Shown: positions 1-9,300, counted from the stretch's first letter. The stretch is DNA of 35,596 bases from Oscillospiraceae bacterium (GCA_015067895.1 SVLP01000028.1:1-35596), one strand, 5' to 3'. Numbers and translations: made by a program. Notes: generated from the sequence alone by a model not told the origin.

Positions 1-79
1 TGAAAAAGCTGGCAAATTGGAGTTGGAAGAACTCCTTATTTTTATTTCTGGACAACTGTTTTCCAATTTTCTATACCAA

Positions 80-112
80 AACCCCTGTTTTCCTTTCGAG
101 AAAACAGGGGTT
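80..112. other. Perfect inverted repeat (13-bp hairpin)
   Basis: Arms 80-92 and 100-112 are perfect complements around a 7-nt loop (AACCCCTGTTTTC against GAAAACAGGGGTT). No run of T follows on the + strand, so it is a weak terminator candidate or an RNA-stabilising hairpin at the end of an upstream transcript. No gene was assigned to 1-79; an open frame runs in from the left edge but is too short to identify. Confidence 0.5.
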
Positions 113-125
113 CTTTGACAGACTG

Positions 126-149
126 AAGCCGCCGTAAGGCGGCTTTTTT
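126..149 (+). terminator. Rho-independent terminator of an upstream gene
   Basis: The stem AAGCCGCC (126-133) and GGCGGCTT (138-145) encloses a GTAA tetraloop and runs straight into a T tract at 144-149. This is a classical intrinsic terminator. It isolates whatever lies left of the window from the promoter that follows at 160. Confidence 0.85.
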
Positions 150-159
150 CGGTTCCATC

Positions 160-187
160 TTGCTTTTTCCCCAGTTTTCGCTATACT
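160..187 (+). promoter_or_regulatory. Sigma-A type promoter for the LTA-synthase-like gene
   Basis: TTGCTT (160-165) is separated by 16 bp from TATACT (182-187). It lies about 30 bp upstream of the translation start, just after the preceding terminator. Confidence 0.6.
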
Positions 188-217
188 GGACATATCCGAT
201 ATTTCGAGGTGATCCCC

Positions 218-2023
218 TTGCTCAAGCAACGAAGTGCCCTGCGGCAGTCCCTTCCGCTGACGCTGGCCCTGTTTACCGTCTCCTGCGCCATGCTGGGACT
301 GGTGAGTCTTTACTTTTCCACGGGCGTCTACGGCACAAAGCTGTTCGCCTGGTATTTCACCCAGCCGCTGGTGCTGGTGCTCAATACGCTCCCCCTGGTG
401 CTGCTGGGACTGGTGCTGCTGGCCCTGTTCGACCGGGCCTGGCTGGCCTTTTCCGTGAATGCAGCAGTGTGCCTGATCTTCTCCTGGGCCCAGCACTGGA
501 AGCTCCTGGCCCGGGGCGATCCCATCTATGCCGAGGATCTGCTGATCGTGGGGGAAGCCATGCAGATGGCGGGGCAGTACATCCAGATCACCTGGCAGAT
601 CGTCCTGTCCGGGGTGCTGGCTGTGCTCAATGCCCTGCTCCTCTTCTTCTTTGCCAAGGGGCGCATCCGTGCTTGCCTGCCCCGCATCTCCCTGGCCGCC
701 GTCGTCGTGACCGGCTCCATGCTCCTGTTCACCCATTACTACGACCGCAACATCAGCTACTACGCCATGACCGTCTGGCCCGAGATCAACAAGTGGTTCG
801 AGACCAACAACTACATCTCCCGGGGCAGTGTCTATTCCTTCCTCCGTACCATCCCCGACGCCCTGCCCACGCCCCCGGAGGGCTATGACGAGGACGCCGC
901 CGAGGCCCTCCTTTCCGCCTACCCCTCTGCCGATATCCCCGGAGAGGAGAAGGTCAGCATCGTCATCACCCAGCTGGAGGCCTTTGCCGATCTGTCCGTT
1001 CTGACCGACCGGATCACCGGCGTGGATCCCTACGCCGAGTACCACGCCATCCTGGACGAGAGCTTCCACGGCCGCCTGATCCCCAACGTCTTCGCCGGCG
1101 GCACCATCGACACCGAGCGGTGTGTGCTGACGGGCTTCTCCGCCCTGGAGAATTTCCGCCGTCCCTCCTGGAGCTACGCCCGATACTTTGCCGACCAGGG
1201 CTACACCGTGGAGGGCGCCCACGCGGGCTACGAGGCCTTCTACAACCGGCGCAATGTCAATGACAGCCTGGGCATCTCCGATTACCGCTTCATCGAGGGC
1301 TGCTATGATGCCATGATCTCCGGCATACCCATGGACGACGTGTTCCTGCCAGATGTGACCGAAACCGTGCTCGCTGCCATGGAGTCCGGCCCCGTCTTCT
1401 CCTTCAACGTGACCTACCAGAACCACGGGCCCTATAGCGCCGACTATGCCGCGTTCTCCGATATTTACGTGCCCCAGGGCGACCTGAGCGACAGCGACTA
1501 CCACATCGTCAACAACTACCTCCGGGGCATCCAGGACACCGCCCGCCGGATGCAGACCATGCTGGATGCCTTCCGGGCCAGCAGCAAGCCTGTGATCCTG
1601 GTCTTCTTCGGTGACCACAAGCCCTGGCTGGGGGAGCAGAGCGTCACCTACGCAGCCCTGGGCATCGACATCACCTCCCAAAACGATGCCAGCTTCTACA
1701 ATTACTACGCCACCAACTACCTGGTCTGGGCCAACGATGCGGCGAAGGAGGTGCTGGGCAGCGATTTCGTGGGCACCGGCCCCGACATCAGCCCCTGCTT
1801 CCTGATGAACGTGCTCTTCGACCAGTGCGGCTGGGAGGGCCCCGGCTACACCGCCCTGACCAATGAAGTCATGGCCGCCACTCCCCTGCTCCACACCACC
1901 GGGCGGTATCTGACCGACGGCATCCTCACTGATGCTCTGACCGGAGAGCAGCAGCTCCTGGTGGAGCAGATGACCCACGCGCAGTATTATCTCGCCCAGG
2001 ACGCGGGCGGCGTACATCCGTAA
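218..2023 (+). CDS. LTA synthase family sulfatase-fold membrane protein
   Basis: This is a membrane-anchored phosphoglycerol transferase-like enzyme of the LtaS/MdoB family, which builds glycerol-phosphate polymers or decorations at the outer membrane face. About five hydrophobic helices fill residues 10-175, followed by an extracellular sulfatase-fold domain. Landmarks are SIVITQLEAFADLS after the linker, GGTIDTERCVLTGF with T296 as the likely nucleophile, FNVTYQNHGPYS, and VFFGDHKPW with D466-H467 as metal ligands; the numbering is close to that of LtaS. The start is taken as TTG at 218. The ribosome binding site GAGGTGAT (206-213) is well placed for it and would overlap an alternative GTG at 209. 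It is a single gene with its own promoter. The substrate (true LTA or another polymer) cannot be told from sequence. Confidence 0.88.
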   Translation: MLKQRSALRQSLPLTLALFTVSCAMLGLVSLYFSTGVYGTKLFAWYFTQPLVLVLNTLPLVLLGLVLLALFDRAWLAFSVNAAVCLIFSWAQHWKLLARGDPIYAEDLLIVGEAMQMAGQYIQITWQIVLSGVLAVLNALLLFFFAKGRIRACLPRISLAAVVVTGSMLLFTHYYDRNISYYAMTVWPEINKWFETNNYISRGSVYSFLRTIPDALPTPPEGYDEDAAEALLSAYPSADIPGEEKVSIVITQLEAFADLSVLTDRITGVDPYAEYHAILDESFHGRLIPNVFAGGTIDTERCVLTGFSALENFRRPSWSYARYFADQGYTVEGAHAGYEAFYNRRNVNDSLGISDYRFIEGCYDAMISGIPMDDVFLPDVTETVLAAMESGPVFSFNVTYQNHGPYSADYAAFSDIYVPQGDLSDSDYHIVNNYLRGIQDTARRMQTMLDAFRASSKPVILVFFGDHKPWLGEQSVTYAALGIDITSQNDASFYNYYATNYLVWANDAAKEVLGSDFVGTGPDISPCFLMNVLFDQCGWEGPGYTALTNEVMAATPLLHTTGRYLTDGILTDALTGEQQLLVEQMTHAQYYLAQDAGGVHP

Positions 2024-2031
2024 ACAGCAAA

Positions 2032-2308
2032 AGCGCGCAGCGATTCGCTGCGCGCTCCAGACTGTCGAGAAAGGTAATTTTCTTGCCCCCCGCATTTATG
2101 AGGGGGGGATGGCCGCAGGCCAGGGGGGAGTCCGCATATTTGCGTTGCAAATATGCGGAAAAGCCCGTTTTTCACAGAAAAACGGGAAGACCCCCTCCGA
2201 CCCGGCGGCTCCGGGCTTTGCCCGAATCCACCGGGCCACCTCCCCCATAAATGGGGGAGGCAAGGGGTTTTTCGACACGCTGAAGCGCGCAGCGATTCGC
2301 TGCGCGCT
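2032..2308. repeat. 277-bp nested-palindrome element (REPIN/MITE-like)
   Basis: Identical 25-nt perfect palindromes (2032-2056 and 2284-2308; half-site AGCGCGCAGCGA) bound the element. Inside them the flanking 50-60 nt are imperfect inverted copies of each other, including the GTCGA and CATTTATG blocks. Further hairpins lie within: C6/G6 at 2086-2108, a 13-bp stem at 2131-2143/2147-2159, a 9-bp stem at 2164-2172/2178-2186, and a 22-nt palindrome at 2239-2260. No convincing gene is present. It fills the space between two convergent genes. The layout fits a doublet of REP sequences or a non-autonomous mobile repeat (inference). Confidence 0.7.
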
Positions 2309-2312
2309 TCCT

Positions 2313-2813
2313 TTATGTATGCCGAATCCCTATCAGCACCCCGCCGAAATAGCCCCGCTGCTTCAGGAATTCCGCCAGGCTCCCGCCGTAGGGATCCGGG
2401 CCGGTGGAATTTTTGTAGGTATTATAGCCCAGGATGCCCCGGTCGGTTTTGTGCAGGGCGACGAAGTGGGCCCCCACCTTCCAGTCCCTGCGCCAGTAGT
2501 AGAAGAGGATGCACACGTCACTGCCCTCCACCAGGGCGTCGAACCGCTCCCGGCGGACTTCCATGGTCACCTGGAAGCCATGCTGCCGGAAAAACACCGC
2601 CGGGCCCCAGAAGGAGGTGCCGGTGTTGCCGTGGAGCAGGGGTAGCTGCCGCTCGTAGTAGCGGATCAGCGCCTCGGGCTTCGCCCGCTTGCCCAGAATG
2701 CGCAGGGCGTTGTAGGTGGCGATCCAGCCGCAGCCGGTGGCGGCGGAGGTGCGCAGGCCGTAGCGCAGCTCATCGGCGGGAATATCCCGCTGACAATAGA
2801 TCATATCCTTCAT
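2313..2813 (-). CDS. Small papain/C39-like cysteine peptidase-fold protein
   Basis: A 166-residue protein without signal peptide or membrane segment. It carries a Cys-His-Asn order typical of papain-like and C39-like folds: C28 in TSAATGCGWIATYNAL, H116 in VGAHFVALHK, and N131 in GILGYNTYKNS. It could be a peptidase, a transamidase or a C39-like non-proteolytic relative; the substrate is unknown. Its ATG overlaps the stop of the upstream redox-protein gene in an ATGA arrangement, so the two are translationally coupled. A GAGGAGC ribosome binding site lies about 8 nt upstream. The gene ends 4 bp before the palindromic repeat. Family assignment rests on the motif pattern only. Confidence 0.6.
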   Translation of the reverse strand: MKDMIYCQRDIPADELRYGLRTSAATGCGWIATYNALRILGKRAKPEALIRYYERQLPLLHGNTGTSFWGPAVFFRQHGFQVTMEVRRERFDALVEGSDVCILFYYWRRDWKVGAHFVALHKTDRGILGYNTYKNSTGPDPYGGSLAEFLKQRGYFGGVLIGIRHT

Positions 2814-3256
2814 AACGGGTGCTCCTCGATAAACTTGTCCAGAAGCCTTGCCGCCGTCATGACCATCTTTGCGCAGGGCCGTTTGGCGTAGAAATCCGCC
2901 GTCCGGGGAGTGGGGTTGGGGTCGGAGGGAGGATTTTTCAGGATCTCCCGGCAGATGATGCTGCCATTCTCCTCCCGGAATTTGCCCGCCAGCTCCTGCA
3001 CCCGGGTGTAGAGCACCTTTTTGCTGGCGTCGTCACCGGGGGTGTCGTAGCCGTAGAGGAAGCTCAGCACCATCAGCATGCCGCTGACCGCGCCGCAAAC
3101 CTCCCGCATCCGGCCCATGCCGCCGCCGAAGGCTGCGGACATCCTGGCCGCCTGTTTTTCCGTAAGCCCCGTCACATCGCAGAAGGCCACCGCCACCGAC
3201 TGGGCGCAGTTGTACCCCGACAGGAACAATTCCGCCGCCTTGATTCCATGATCCAT
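2810..3256 (-). CDS. C_GCAxxG_C_C family redox-type protein
   Basis: A 148-residue cytoplasmic protein matching the C_GCAxxG_C_C family, named for its spaced conserved cysteines. Visible are GYNCAQSV (C17), C26, the glycine-rich GGGMGRM followed by EVCGAVSG (C54), and later cysteines near ICREIL and RPCAKM. Members are thought to be redox-active and perhaps cluster- or metal-binding; the exact reaction is unknown. The start at 3256 is chosen because AAGGAGGGA lies just upstream. A longer reading to 3307 would overlap the promoter. It is first in a two-gene unit with the cysteine-peptidase-like gene. Confidence 0.82.
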   Translation of the reverse strand: MDHGIKAAELFLSGYNCAQSVAVAFCDVTGLTEKQAARMSAAFGGGMGRMREVCGAVSGMLMVLSFLYGYDTPGDDASKKVLYTRVQELAGKFREENGSIICREILKNPPSDPNPTPRTADFYAKRPCAKMVMTAARLLDKFIEEHPL

Positions 3257-3278
3257 ACCGAATCCCTCCTTTTTCCCT

Positions 3279-3307
3279 AGTTTACCATATCCGCCCGGCC
3301 TTGACAA
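3279..3307 (-). promoter_or_regulatory. Promoter of the redox-protein operon (reverse strand)
   Basis: On the reverse strand TTGTCA (3307-3302) and TAAACT (3284-3279) are spaced by 17 bp. The -35 hexamer overlaps, on the opposite strand, the -35 of the divergent rsmF promoter. Confidence 0.65.
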
Positions 3308-3329
3308 GCATCCGTTGGTTTTCTATAAT
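3301..3329 (+). promoter_or_regulatory. Perfect-consensus sigma-A promoter for rsmF
   Basis: TTGACA (3301-3306), a 17-bp spacer and TATAAT (3324-3329) match the consensus at all twelve positions. The start codon lies about 29 bp after the -10 element, with AAAGGAGG between them. Confidence 0.85.
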
Positions 3330-3357
3330 GAAGCCAACTTATCAAAGGAGGAACGAT

Positions 3358-4683
3358 ATGCTCCCCGAAGCCTTTCTGTCCCGGCTGAAACAGCAGCTGG
3401 GCGATGAATATGACGACTATCTGCGCAGCTTGGATCGGCCCCGGGCCGTGGCCCTGCGCTTCAATCCCCTGAAGACCGATGCGTTCCCCGGGCTGCCCTT
3501 TGTGGAGGATGTGGTTCCCTGGGCGCAGTACGGCTATTACTACACCCCCGATGCCCGGCCGGGTCTTCATGTCTGGCACGAGGCGGGGCTTTACTACCTC
3601 CAGGAGGCCAGTGCCATGGCTCCTGTGACCCTGCTCGCTCCCCAGCCCGGCGAGCTCGTGCTGGATCTGTGCGCGGCCCCCGGCGGCAAGACCACCCAGA
3701 TCGCCGCGATGATGGGCGGGGAGGGTCTGCTGGTCTGCAACGAGATCAATCCCAAACGTGCCAGGATCCTCGCCCGGAACATCGAGCGGATGGCCGTGTC
3801 CAACGCCCTGGTGCTGAGTCACCATCCAAAGGACTTAGAGCGGCATTTCACCGGCTGCTTCGACCGTGTCCTGGTGGACGCCCCCTGCTCCGGCGAGGGC
3901 ATGTTCCGCAAGGAGGAGGCCGCCATCACCGACTGGAGCGAGGAGACCGTCCAAATGTGCGCCGAGCGGCAGAGTCAGATCCTGGCCACTGCCGCGAAGC
4001 TCCTGCGTCCCGGCGGACGGCTGGTCTACTCCACCTGCACCTTCGCCCCGGCGGAGGACGAGGGCGCCGTCAGTGAATTCCTGCGCAACCATCCCGACTT
4101 CTCCATCGAAGCTGTGGAAGCACCGGCCCTGTCCCCCGGACGGCCCGACTGCATCAGCGATCCCGCCCCCGGCATCGAGCACACCTTCCGCCTGTGGCCC
4201 CATCACCAGCGGGGTGAGGGCCACTACGCCGCCGTTCTGCGCAAGGCCGGTGACACCGAATCCGCACTGATCCCCTCCAAGGCCGACAAGCTTCCCAAAG
4301 AATGGACGGACTTCGCCAAAACCATGGGCATCGTCCTCCCCGCCGGAAAGCCCGCCCTCTTCGGCTCCACCCTCTGGTGGCTCCCCGAAGATGCTCCCGA
4401 CCTCAAGGGTCTGAAAGTCCTGCGGCCCGGTCTGGAGCTGGGCGAGGTAAAGAAGGGCCGCTTCGAGCCCGCCCACGCACTGGCCCTGTGGCTGAAGGAC
4501 TGTGTCAGTGTCCAGGATTTTGCCCCCGACTCCCCCGAAATGGCCGCCTACCTCCACGGCGACGTCGTCCCCTCCCAAAACAAGGGCTGGACGCTGGTTA
4601 CCGCCGGGGGCCTGTCCATCGGCTGGGGCAAGGGCGACGGCAAAGTCCTGAAAAATCACTACCCAAAGGGCCTCCGCCGGTGA
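3358..4683 (+). CDS. rsmF: RsmF-type 16S rRNA m5C methyltransferase
   Basis: A NOL1/NOP2/Sun-family, SAM-dependent RNA cytosine-C5 methyltransferase of 441 residues, acting on rRNA in the cytoplasm. An N-terminal RNA-binding segment is followed by the Rossmann domain with LDLCAAPGGKTTQ (from L102, SAM binding). Next come DAPCSGEGMFRK (C177) and YSTCTFAP (C227), which provide the two catalytic cysteines of the family. The GEGMFRK signature and the extra C-terminal region (about residues 290-441) fit the RsmF branch rather than RsmB. The start at 3358 is set by AAAGGAGG seven bases upstream; the reading frame extends further 5' but into the promoter. The precise target cytosine cannot be told here. 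Confidence 0.87.
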   Translation: MLPEAFLSRLKQQLGDEYDDYLRSLDRPRAVALRFNPLKTDAFPGLPFVEDVVPWAQYGYYYTPDARPGLHVWHEAGLYYLQEASAMAPVTLLAPQPGELVLDLCAAPGGKTTQIAAMMGGEGLLVCNEINPKRARILARNIERMAVSNALVLSHHPKDLERHFTGCFDRVLVDAPCSGEGMFRKEEAAITDWSEETVQMCAERQSQILATAAKLLRPGGRLVYSTCTFAPAEDEGAVSEFLRNHPDFSIEAVEAPALSPGRPDCISDPAPGIEHTFRLWPHHQRGEGHYAAVLRKAGDTESALIPSKADKLPKEWTDFAKTMGIVLPAGKPALFGSTLWWLPEDAPDLKGLKVLRPGLELGEVKKGRFEPAHALALWLKDCVSVQDFAPDSPEMAAYLHGDVVPSQNKGWTLVTAGGLSIGWGKGDGKVLKNHYPKGLRR

Positions 4684-4694
4684 TTTTTTCCCAC

Positions 4695-4723
4695 TTTACA
4701 TAACCTGAAAACCGTGGTATAAT
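4695..4723 (+). promoter_or_regulatory. Sigma-A promoter for murA
   Basis: TTTACA (4695-4700), 17 bp and TATAAT (4718-4723) form a near-perfect promoter directly after the rsmF stop. The -10 overlaps an in-frame ATG at 4722, so that ATG cannot be the translation start. Confidence 0.82.
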
Positions 4724-4763
4724 GTTGTATACCCCTATCAACTACAGCAAGGAGAGGATTTCC

Positions 4764-6035
4764 TTGGCAAAATATGAAATCATCGGCGGTAAGGCGCTGA
4801 AGGGCGAAGTGGTCATCTCCGGCGCGAAGAACGCCGTAGTCGCCATCCTGCCCGCCACACTGCTTGTTCCCGGCAAATGCCGGATCGAAAACGTTCCCGA
4901 TATCTCCGACGTCCGGATCCTGCTGGACATCATGCGCTCCATGGGCGCTGACGTCCGCTGGGCCGAGCCCGGCGTGGTGGAGATCGACTGCACCGACGTG
5001 CCCTACTGCGAGCCCAATGCGGAGCTGGTTCGGAAGATGCGGGCCAGCTACTACCTGCTGGGTGCCCAGCTGGGCCGCTATGGCCGCAGCCATGTGGCCC
5101 TGCCCGGCGGCTGTGCCTTCGCTGCCCGCCCCATCGACCAGCACATCAAGGGCTTCGGCCTGCTGGGCGCAGATGTGGAGGAGACCGAGGAGTACGTGGC
5201 CATGGAGCCCGGCCCCGATGGCCTCCGGGGCCAGCGGATCAGCCTGGACGTGGTCAGCGTGGGCGCCACCGCCAACATCATGCTGGCCGCCTGCCTGATC
5301 GAGGGCCAGACCATCATCGAGAACGCGGCCAAGGAGCCCCACATCGTCGACCTGGCCAACTTCCTGAACACCATGGGTGCCCGGGTCTCCGGCGCCGGCA
5401 CCGACACCATTAAGATCAGGGGCGTCAAGTCCCTGCGCGGCGGCACCTACGCCGTCATCCCCGACCAGATCGAGGCGGGTACCTACATGGCCGCCGCCGT
5501 CGCCACCGGCGGCAACGTGCTGGTGCAGAACGTCATCCCCAAGCACATGGAGTGCATCACCACCCGTCTGCGGGAGATGGGCGCGAAGATCACCGAGTTC
5601 GACGACGCCATCCGGGTTCAGGCCACCTACCCCCTGCGCCGGATCACCGTCAAGACCATGCCCTACCCCGGCTTCCCCACCGACATGCAGGCCCAGATCT
5701 GCGTGTGCATGGTGCTGGCCACCGGCGTCAGCCGCCTGACCGAATCCGTCTACGAGACCCGTTTCTTCGGCTACTGCTCGGAGCTGGAGAACATGGGCGC
5801 GAAGATCAAGGTGGAGGGCAAGACCGCCAATGTCACCGGCATGGGCGAGCGCAAGCTCAAGGGCACCACCGTCCACGCCAAGGATCTCCGGGCGGGCGCG
5901 GCCCTCATCATCGCGGGCCTGGCCGCCGAGGGCACCACCTACGTCAAGAACATCCACTACGTGGAGCGCGGCTACGAGCGCATCATCGAAAAGCTCACCA
6001 AGCTCGGTGCCCAGATCCGGCGCATCGAAGAATAA
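4764..6035 (+). CDS. murA: UDP-N-acetylglucosamine 1-carboxyvinyltransferase MurA
   Basis: MurA transfers enolpyruvate from PEP to UDP-GlcNAc, the first committed step of peptidoglycan synthesis in the cytoplasm. The 423-residue protein shows K22-N23 in SGAKNAVVAILPA. LPGGCAFAARPIDQHI carries C117, equivalent to the PEP-binding, fosfomycin-modified cysteine. MQAQICVCMVLATG and ETRFFGYCSEL follow in the second half. The start is TTG at 4764. AAGGAGAGGA lies just upstream, and this start puts K22-N23 exactly where the family has them. The gene has its own promoter and a strong terminator, so it is monocistronic. Retention of the cysteine suggests fosfomycin sensitivity (inference). Confidence 0.95.
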   Translation: MAKYEIIGGKALKGEVVISGAKNAVVAILPATLLVPGKCRIENVPDISDVRILLDIMRSMGADVRWAEPGVVEIDCTDVPYCEPNAELVRKMRASYYLLGAQLGRYGRSHVALPGGCAFAARPIDQHIKGFGLLGADVEETEEYVAMEPGPDGLRGQRISLDVVSVGATANIMLAACLIEGQTIIENAAKEPHIVDLANFLNTMGARVSGAGTDTIKIRGVKSLRGGTYAVIPDQIEAGTYMAAAVATGGNVLVQNVIPKHMECITTRLREMGAKITEFDDAIRVQATYPLRRITVKTMPYPGFPTDMQAQICVCMVLATGVSRLTESVYETRFFGYCSELENMGAKIKVEGKTANVTGMGERKLKGTTVHAKDLRAGAALIIAGLAAEGTTYVKNIHYVERGYERIIEKLTKLGAQIRRIEE

Positions 6036-6047
6036 CAGCGTAAACTG

Positions 6048-6082
6048 ACGACCGATCCCAAAACCGGGATCGGTCGTTTTTT
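6048..6082 (+). terminator. Terminator of murA
   Basis: A 12-bp perfect stem (ACGACCGATCCC 6048-6059 with 6066-6077) with a 6-nt loop is followed by a T run to 6082. Confidence 0.92.
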
Positions 6083-6169
6083 GTGCGCAGCCGTCCGGCG
6101 CGCCGATCCCGTGCAGTATGGTAAAGTGCGGTGCAAAGCGCATGCAATTCACGAAATCCACCGGCTTCT

Positions 6170-6215
6170 TTTGTTCGTTTGAACAAATATTCGTTCATTG
6201 GCTCAATATTTGTTG
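6170..6215 (+). promoter_or_regulatory. Cluster of inverted repeats, candidate operator of the GH85 gene
   Basis: An AT-rich stretch holds TTTGTTC/GAACAAA arms (6170-6187), a 14-of-16 palindrome GAACAAATATTCGTTC (6181-6196), and AATATTTGTT (6205-6214), the reverse complement of AACAAATATT at 6182-6191. A -10-like TATGAT (6231-6236) lies downstream. The remainder of 6083-6305 holds no gene; the GH85 ribosome binding site is GAAGGGAG near 6290. A repressor or activator site is likely, but its protein is unknown. Confidence 0.5.
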
Positions 6216-6305
6216 AATACATTGCACAAATATGATATTGTTTTCGTAAGATCGTGTCCTTACCAAACCACAAGGGCATGAAAATAAACGAAGGGAGAAC
6301 GAACG

Positions 6306-9300
6306 ATGAGAAAGCTGAAACGATCCCTCGCCCTGCTTGTGGCGCTGGTCATGTGCCTGTCTCTGCTGCCCGCGAACCGCGTGTTCGCCGTGGAGGAGGA
6401 AGGCGCCGCCGGTGTCCCCAGTGCAGCGTATGAGCCCTGGGCCCACGGCTACCGGTTCGTGGACATCCTGAACTGGAGTCCCGAGACCGACGACTACGCC
6501 GCAGAGCTTGTGGCTCAGGTTCCCCTGCAGGAGCGCATCGGCACCTACGCCGCCACCCAGGCCAACCCCTGGCTGAGCGACGAACCGGAGCTGTATGCCA
6601 TCTCCTCCTCCAACTACCGCAACACCGACACCAGCAACGGCCCCTGGAACGGCGCGATGGCCTACGATGAGTTTGGCTACAACCTGTTCAAGTTCTGGCA
6701 GTACACCAACTACGCCGGTGCAGGCGGCCGTCCCACCGAGCACATCGATGAGGCCACCAAGAACTACATCGGCTCCTTCGAGTACGGCACCATCGCCATC
6801 CCCATCGCCGCCGCCACCAACGCCGCCCACAAGAACGGCGTTCTGTCCCTGGCGGAGTACTTCACCCCCCGCGTGCCCCAGTACACCGAGGAGTGGCTGT
6901 ACCAGGATGAGAACGGCGACTTCCCCTACGCCCAAAAGCTGGTGGAGATCGCGGAATTCTACGGCTTTGACGGCTACTTCATCAACCAGGAGGAGTACAT
7001 CCCCTCCAGCTATGTCCCCCTGTTCCGGGACATGATTAAGTGGATGGTGGAGCAGGGCCTGTACATCCAGTGGTATGACTCCATTGGTGACGGCGGCTCC
7101 ATCTCCTACCAGAACGCCTTCAACGACTACAACGACGGCTGGCTCTGGAACGAGGAGGACGGCAATGTCGCCAACTCCATCTTCCTGAACTACTGGTACA
7201 GCTCCTCCGCTCTGAAGAACTCCAAGGCCCACGCGGAGGCCCTGGGCCTGGATCCCTACGACACCGTGTTCATGGGCGTCGAGGGCGGCCAGTGGAAGTT
7301 CGGCACCGATATCGAGTCCCGCTACAACGCCGTGGACGAGAACGGTCAGCCCTATACCTCCTTCGCCATCTGGGGCTCCGACTGGTATCAGGATCAGTAC
7401 GACCGCACCGACAACAACCGCTACAAGGCCGAGTACCAGTGGGATGTTGAGGAGCGCGAGCGTCTGTATTTCACCTCCTCCACCGAGAACGCCGGTACCT
7501 ACGAGACCGGTGTGAGCCGTAATGATGTCCAGGCCGGTACCATCAGCTTCAAGGGCTTCTCCAAGTACGTGGTCGAGAAGTCCGTCATCGACGGCACCGT
7601 CTTCACCTCCGACTTCAACAACGGCCACGGCATGCAGTACTTCCGCGGCGGCGAAGTCTCCCGGGACATGGAGTGGTCCAACCTGAACCTGCAGGACATC
7701 CTGCCCACCTGGCAGTGGCGGATGGAGACCGAGGGTGAGGCTCTGACCCTGGAGATGGATTGGGACTACGGCGAGAAGTTCACCCGCCACCAGGGTGCCT
7801 TCCCCTACACCCAGATCGGCGCCTACAACGGCGGCTCCTCCCTGGTCATCTACGGTGACCTGGCCGACAAGCACACCGTCCATCTGTACAAGACCGAGCT
7901 GGAGGTCACCGATTCCTCCGCCATCGAGCTGACCTACCACAAGTCCTCCGCCGACGACGCATCCCAGCTCGGCGTGGCCGTCACCTTCCAGACCGAGGAT
8001 CTGGGCACCGAGACCGTCGTGCTGCCCATTGAAAATTCCGGTGTCCAGACCGACTGGGTCACCGCCTCCGTCGATCTGAGCGCATATGCAGGCCGCACCA
8101 TCGCCGCCATCGGCCTGGAGCTGTCCGCCGCTGAGGCCGTCTCCGGCTATCAGCTCAACCTGGGTCGTCTGGCTGTCACCGACGGCATGGACTACACCCC
8201 CGATGCTCCCGAGAACGTGGTTCTCGACAAGTTCTTCGACGGCACCGGCGAGATCCAGCTGAAGTGGGATCTGGCTGCCTATGACACCGTTCAGAACTAC
8301 CACATCTACGCCATCTATGCCGACGGCACCCAGCGCTTCGTCGGCGGCGCCTACGCAGACAACTACTACATCCAGACCCTGGAGAACGCCGCTGAGGTCG
8401 TGGCTCTGGAAGTCCGGGCTGTGGGCATTGACGGCTCCGAGAGTGCGGGCACTGCCGTCGCCATCAACGCAGGCGCAAAGGTGGAGAACGTCACCGCTCT
8501 CTCCGCCGACAACGTCCTGACCGTCAGCTGGGACGAGCCCGCAGGCATCGCCGCCGTTGAGGTCGCCATGGACTTCTTCTACTCCGAGGAGGCCGCCCCC
8601 GCCGCCATCACCGCGGACGCCGGTACCAAGACCGCTTCCTTCGACATCGCTGTCCAGGACGGCCAGAAATATATCCTGTCCCTGACCGCCATTGATGCTT
8701 CCGGCAATTACGGCGAGACCGTCAACTACTTCGGTGTTCTGGCCGACACCTGGTGCGCACCCTTCGACGGCGAGCCCAGAGTGGAGAGCCCCGGCACCAT
8801 CAACTTCACCACGCCCTCCGCCGGTGACTGGAAGAGCCTGACCATGAACATCAACGGCAGCAGCCGCACCTTCACCCGCTTCGGCGGCAGCTGCATGGAG
8901 CGCGTCGGCGTGGGCGCCTCCGGCCTGTCCACCGTGGTCGTCACCGTCACCGACATCGACGGCAACGTCTCCGAGCCCGTGACCCTGATGTTCATGGACG
9001 GCTATCCCGCCGACCTGACTGCTGAGTACGGCGCAGAGCGATTCCCCGATGCGGCACTGCTGGAGGCCATCCGCACCCTGGTCGGCCCCACCCTGCAGGA
9101 TCTGATGGACTTCCGGGGCAGCCTGGATCTGTCCGACCTGGGCATCGCCGATCTGACCGGCCTGAAATCTCTGACCGGCCTGACTGAGGTGGATCTGAGC
9201 GGCAACCCCATTGCCTCTCTGACTGCCAGCGTCCTGCCCTCCGCCCTGGAGCGGATCATCCTGGACGGCAACGAGAGCCTGACGCGGATCGAGCTGGACG

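Noticed and set aside
209..217. GTG at 209 as start of the LTA-synthase-like gene.
   Set aside because: It would lie inside the GAGGTGAT ribosome binding site, which is correctly spaced for the TTG at 218.
2096..2310. Small open frames inside the palindromic element.
   Set aside because: They translate hairpin sequence, have no ribosome binding site and no similarity to recognisable proteins.
4722..4763. ATG at 4722 as start of murA.
   Set aside because: It overlaps the TATAAT -10 element, so it is upstream of the transcript start. The TTG at 4764 has a ribosome binding site and gives the family's K22-N23 numbering.
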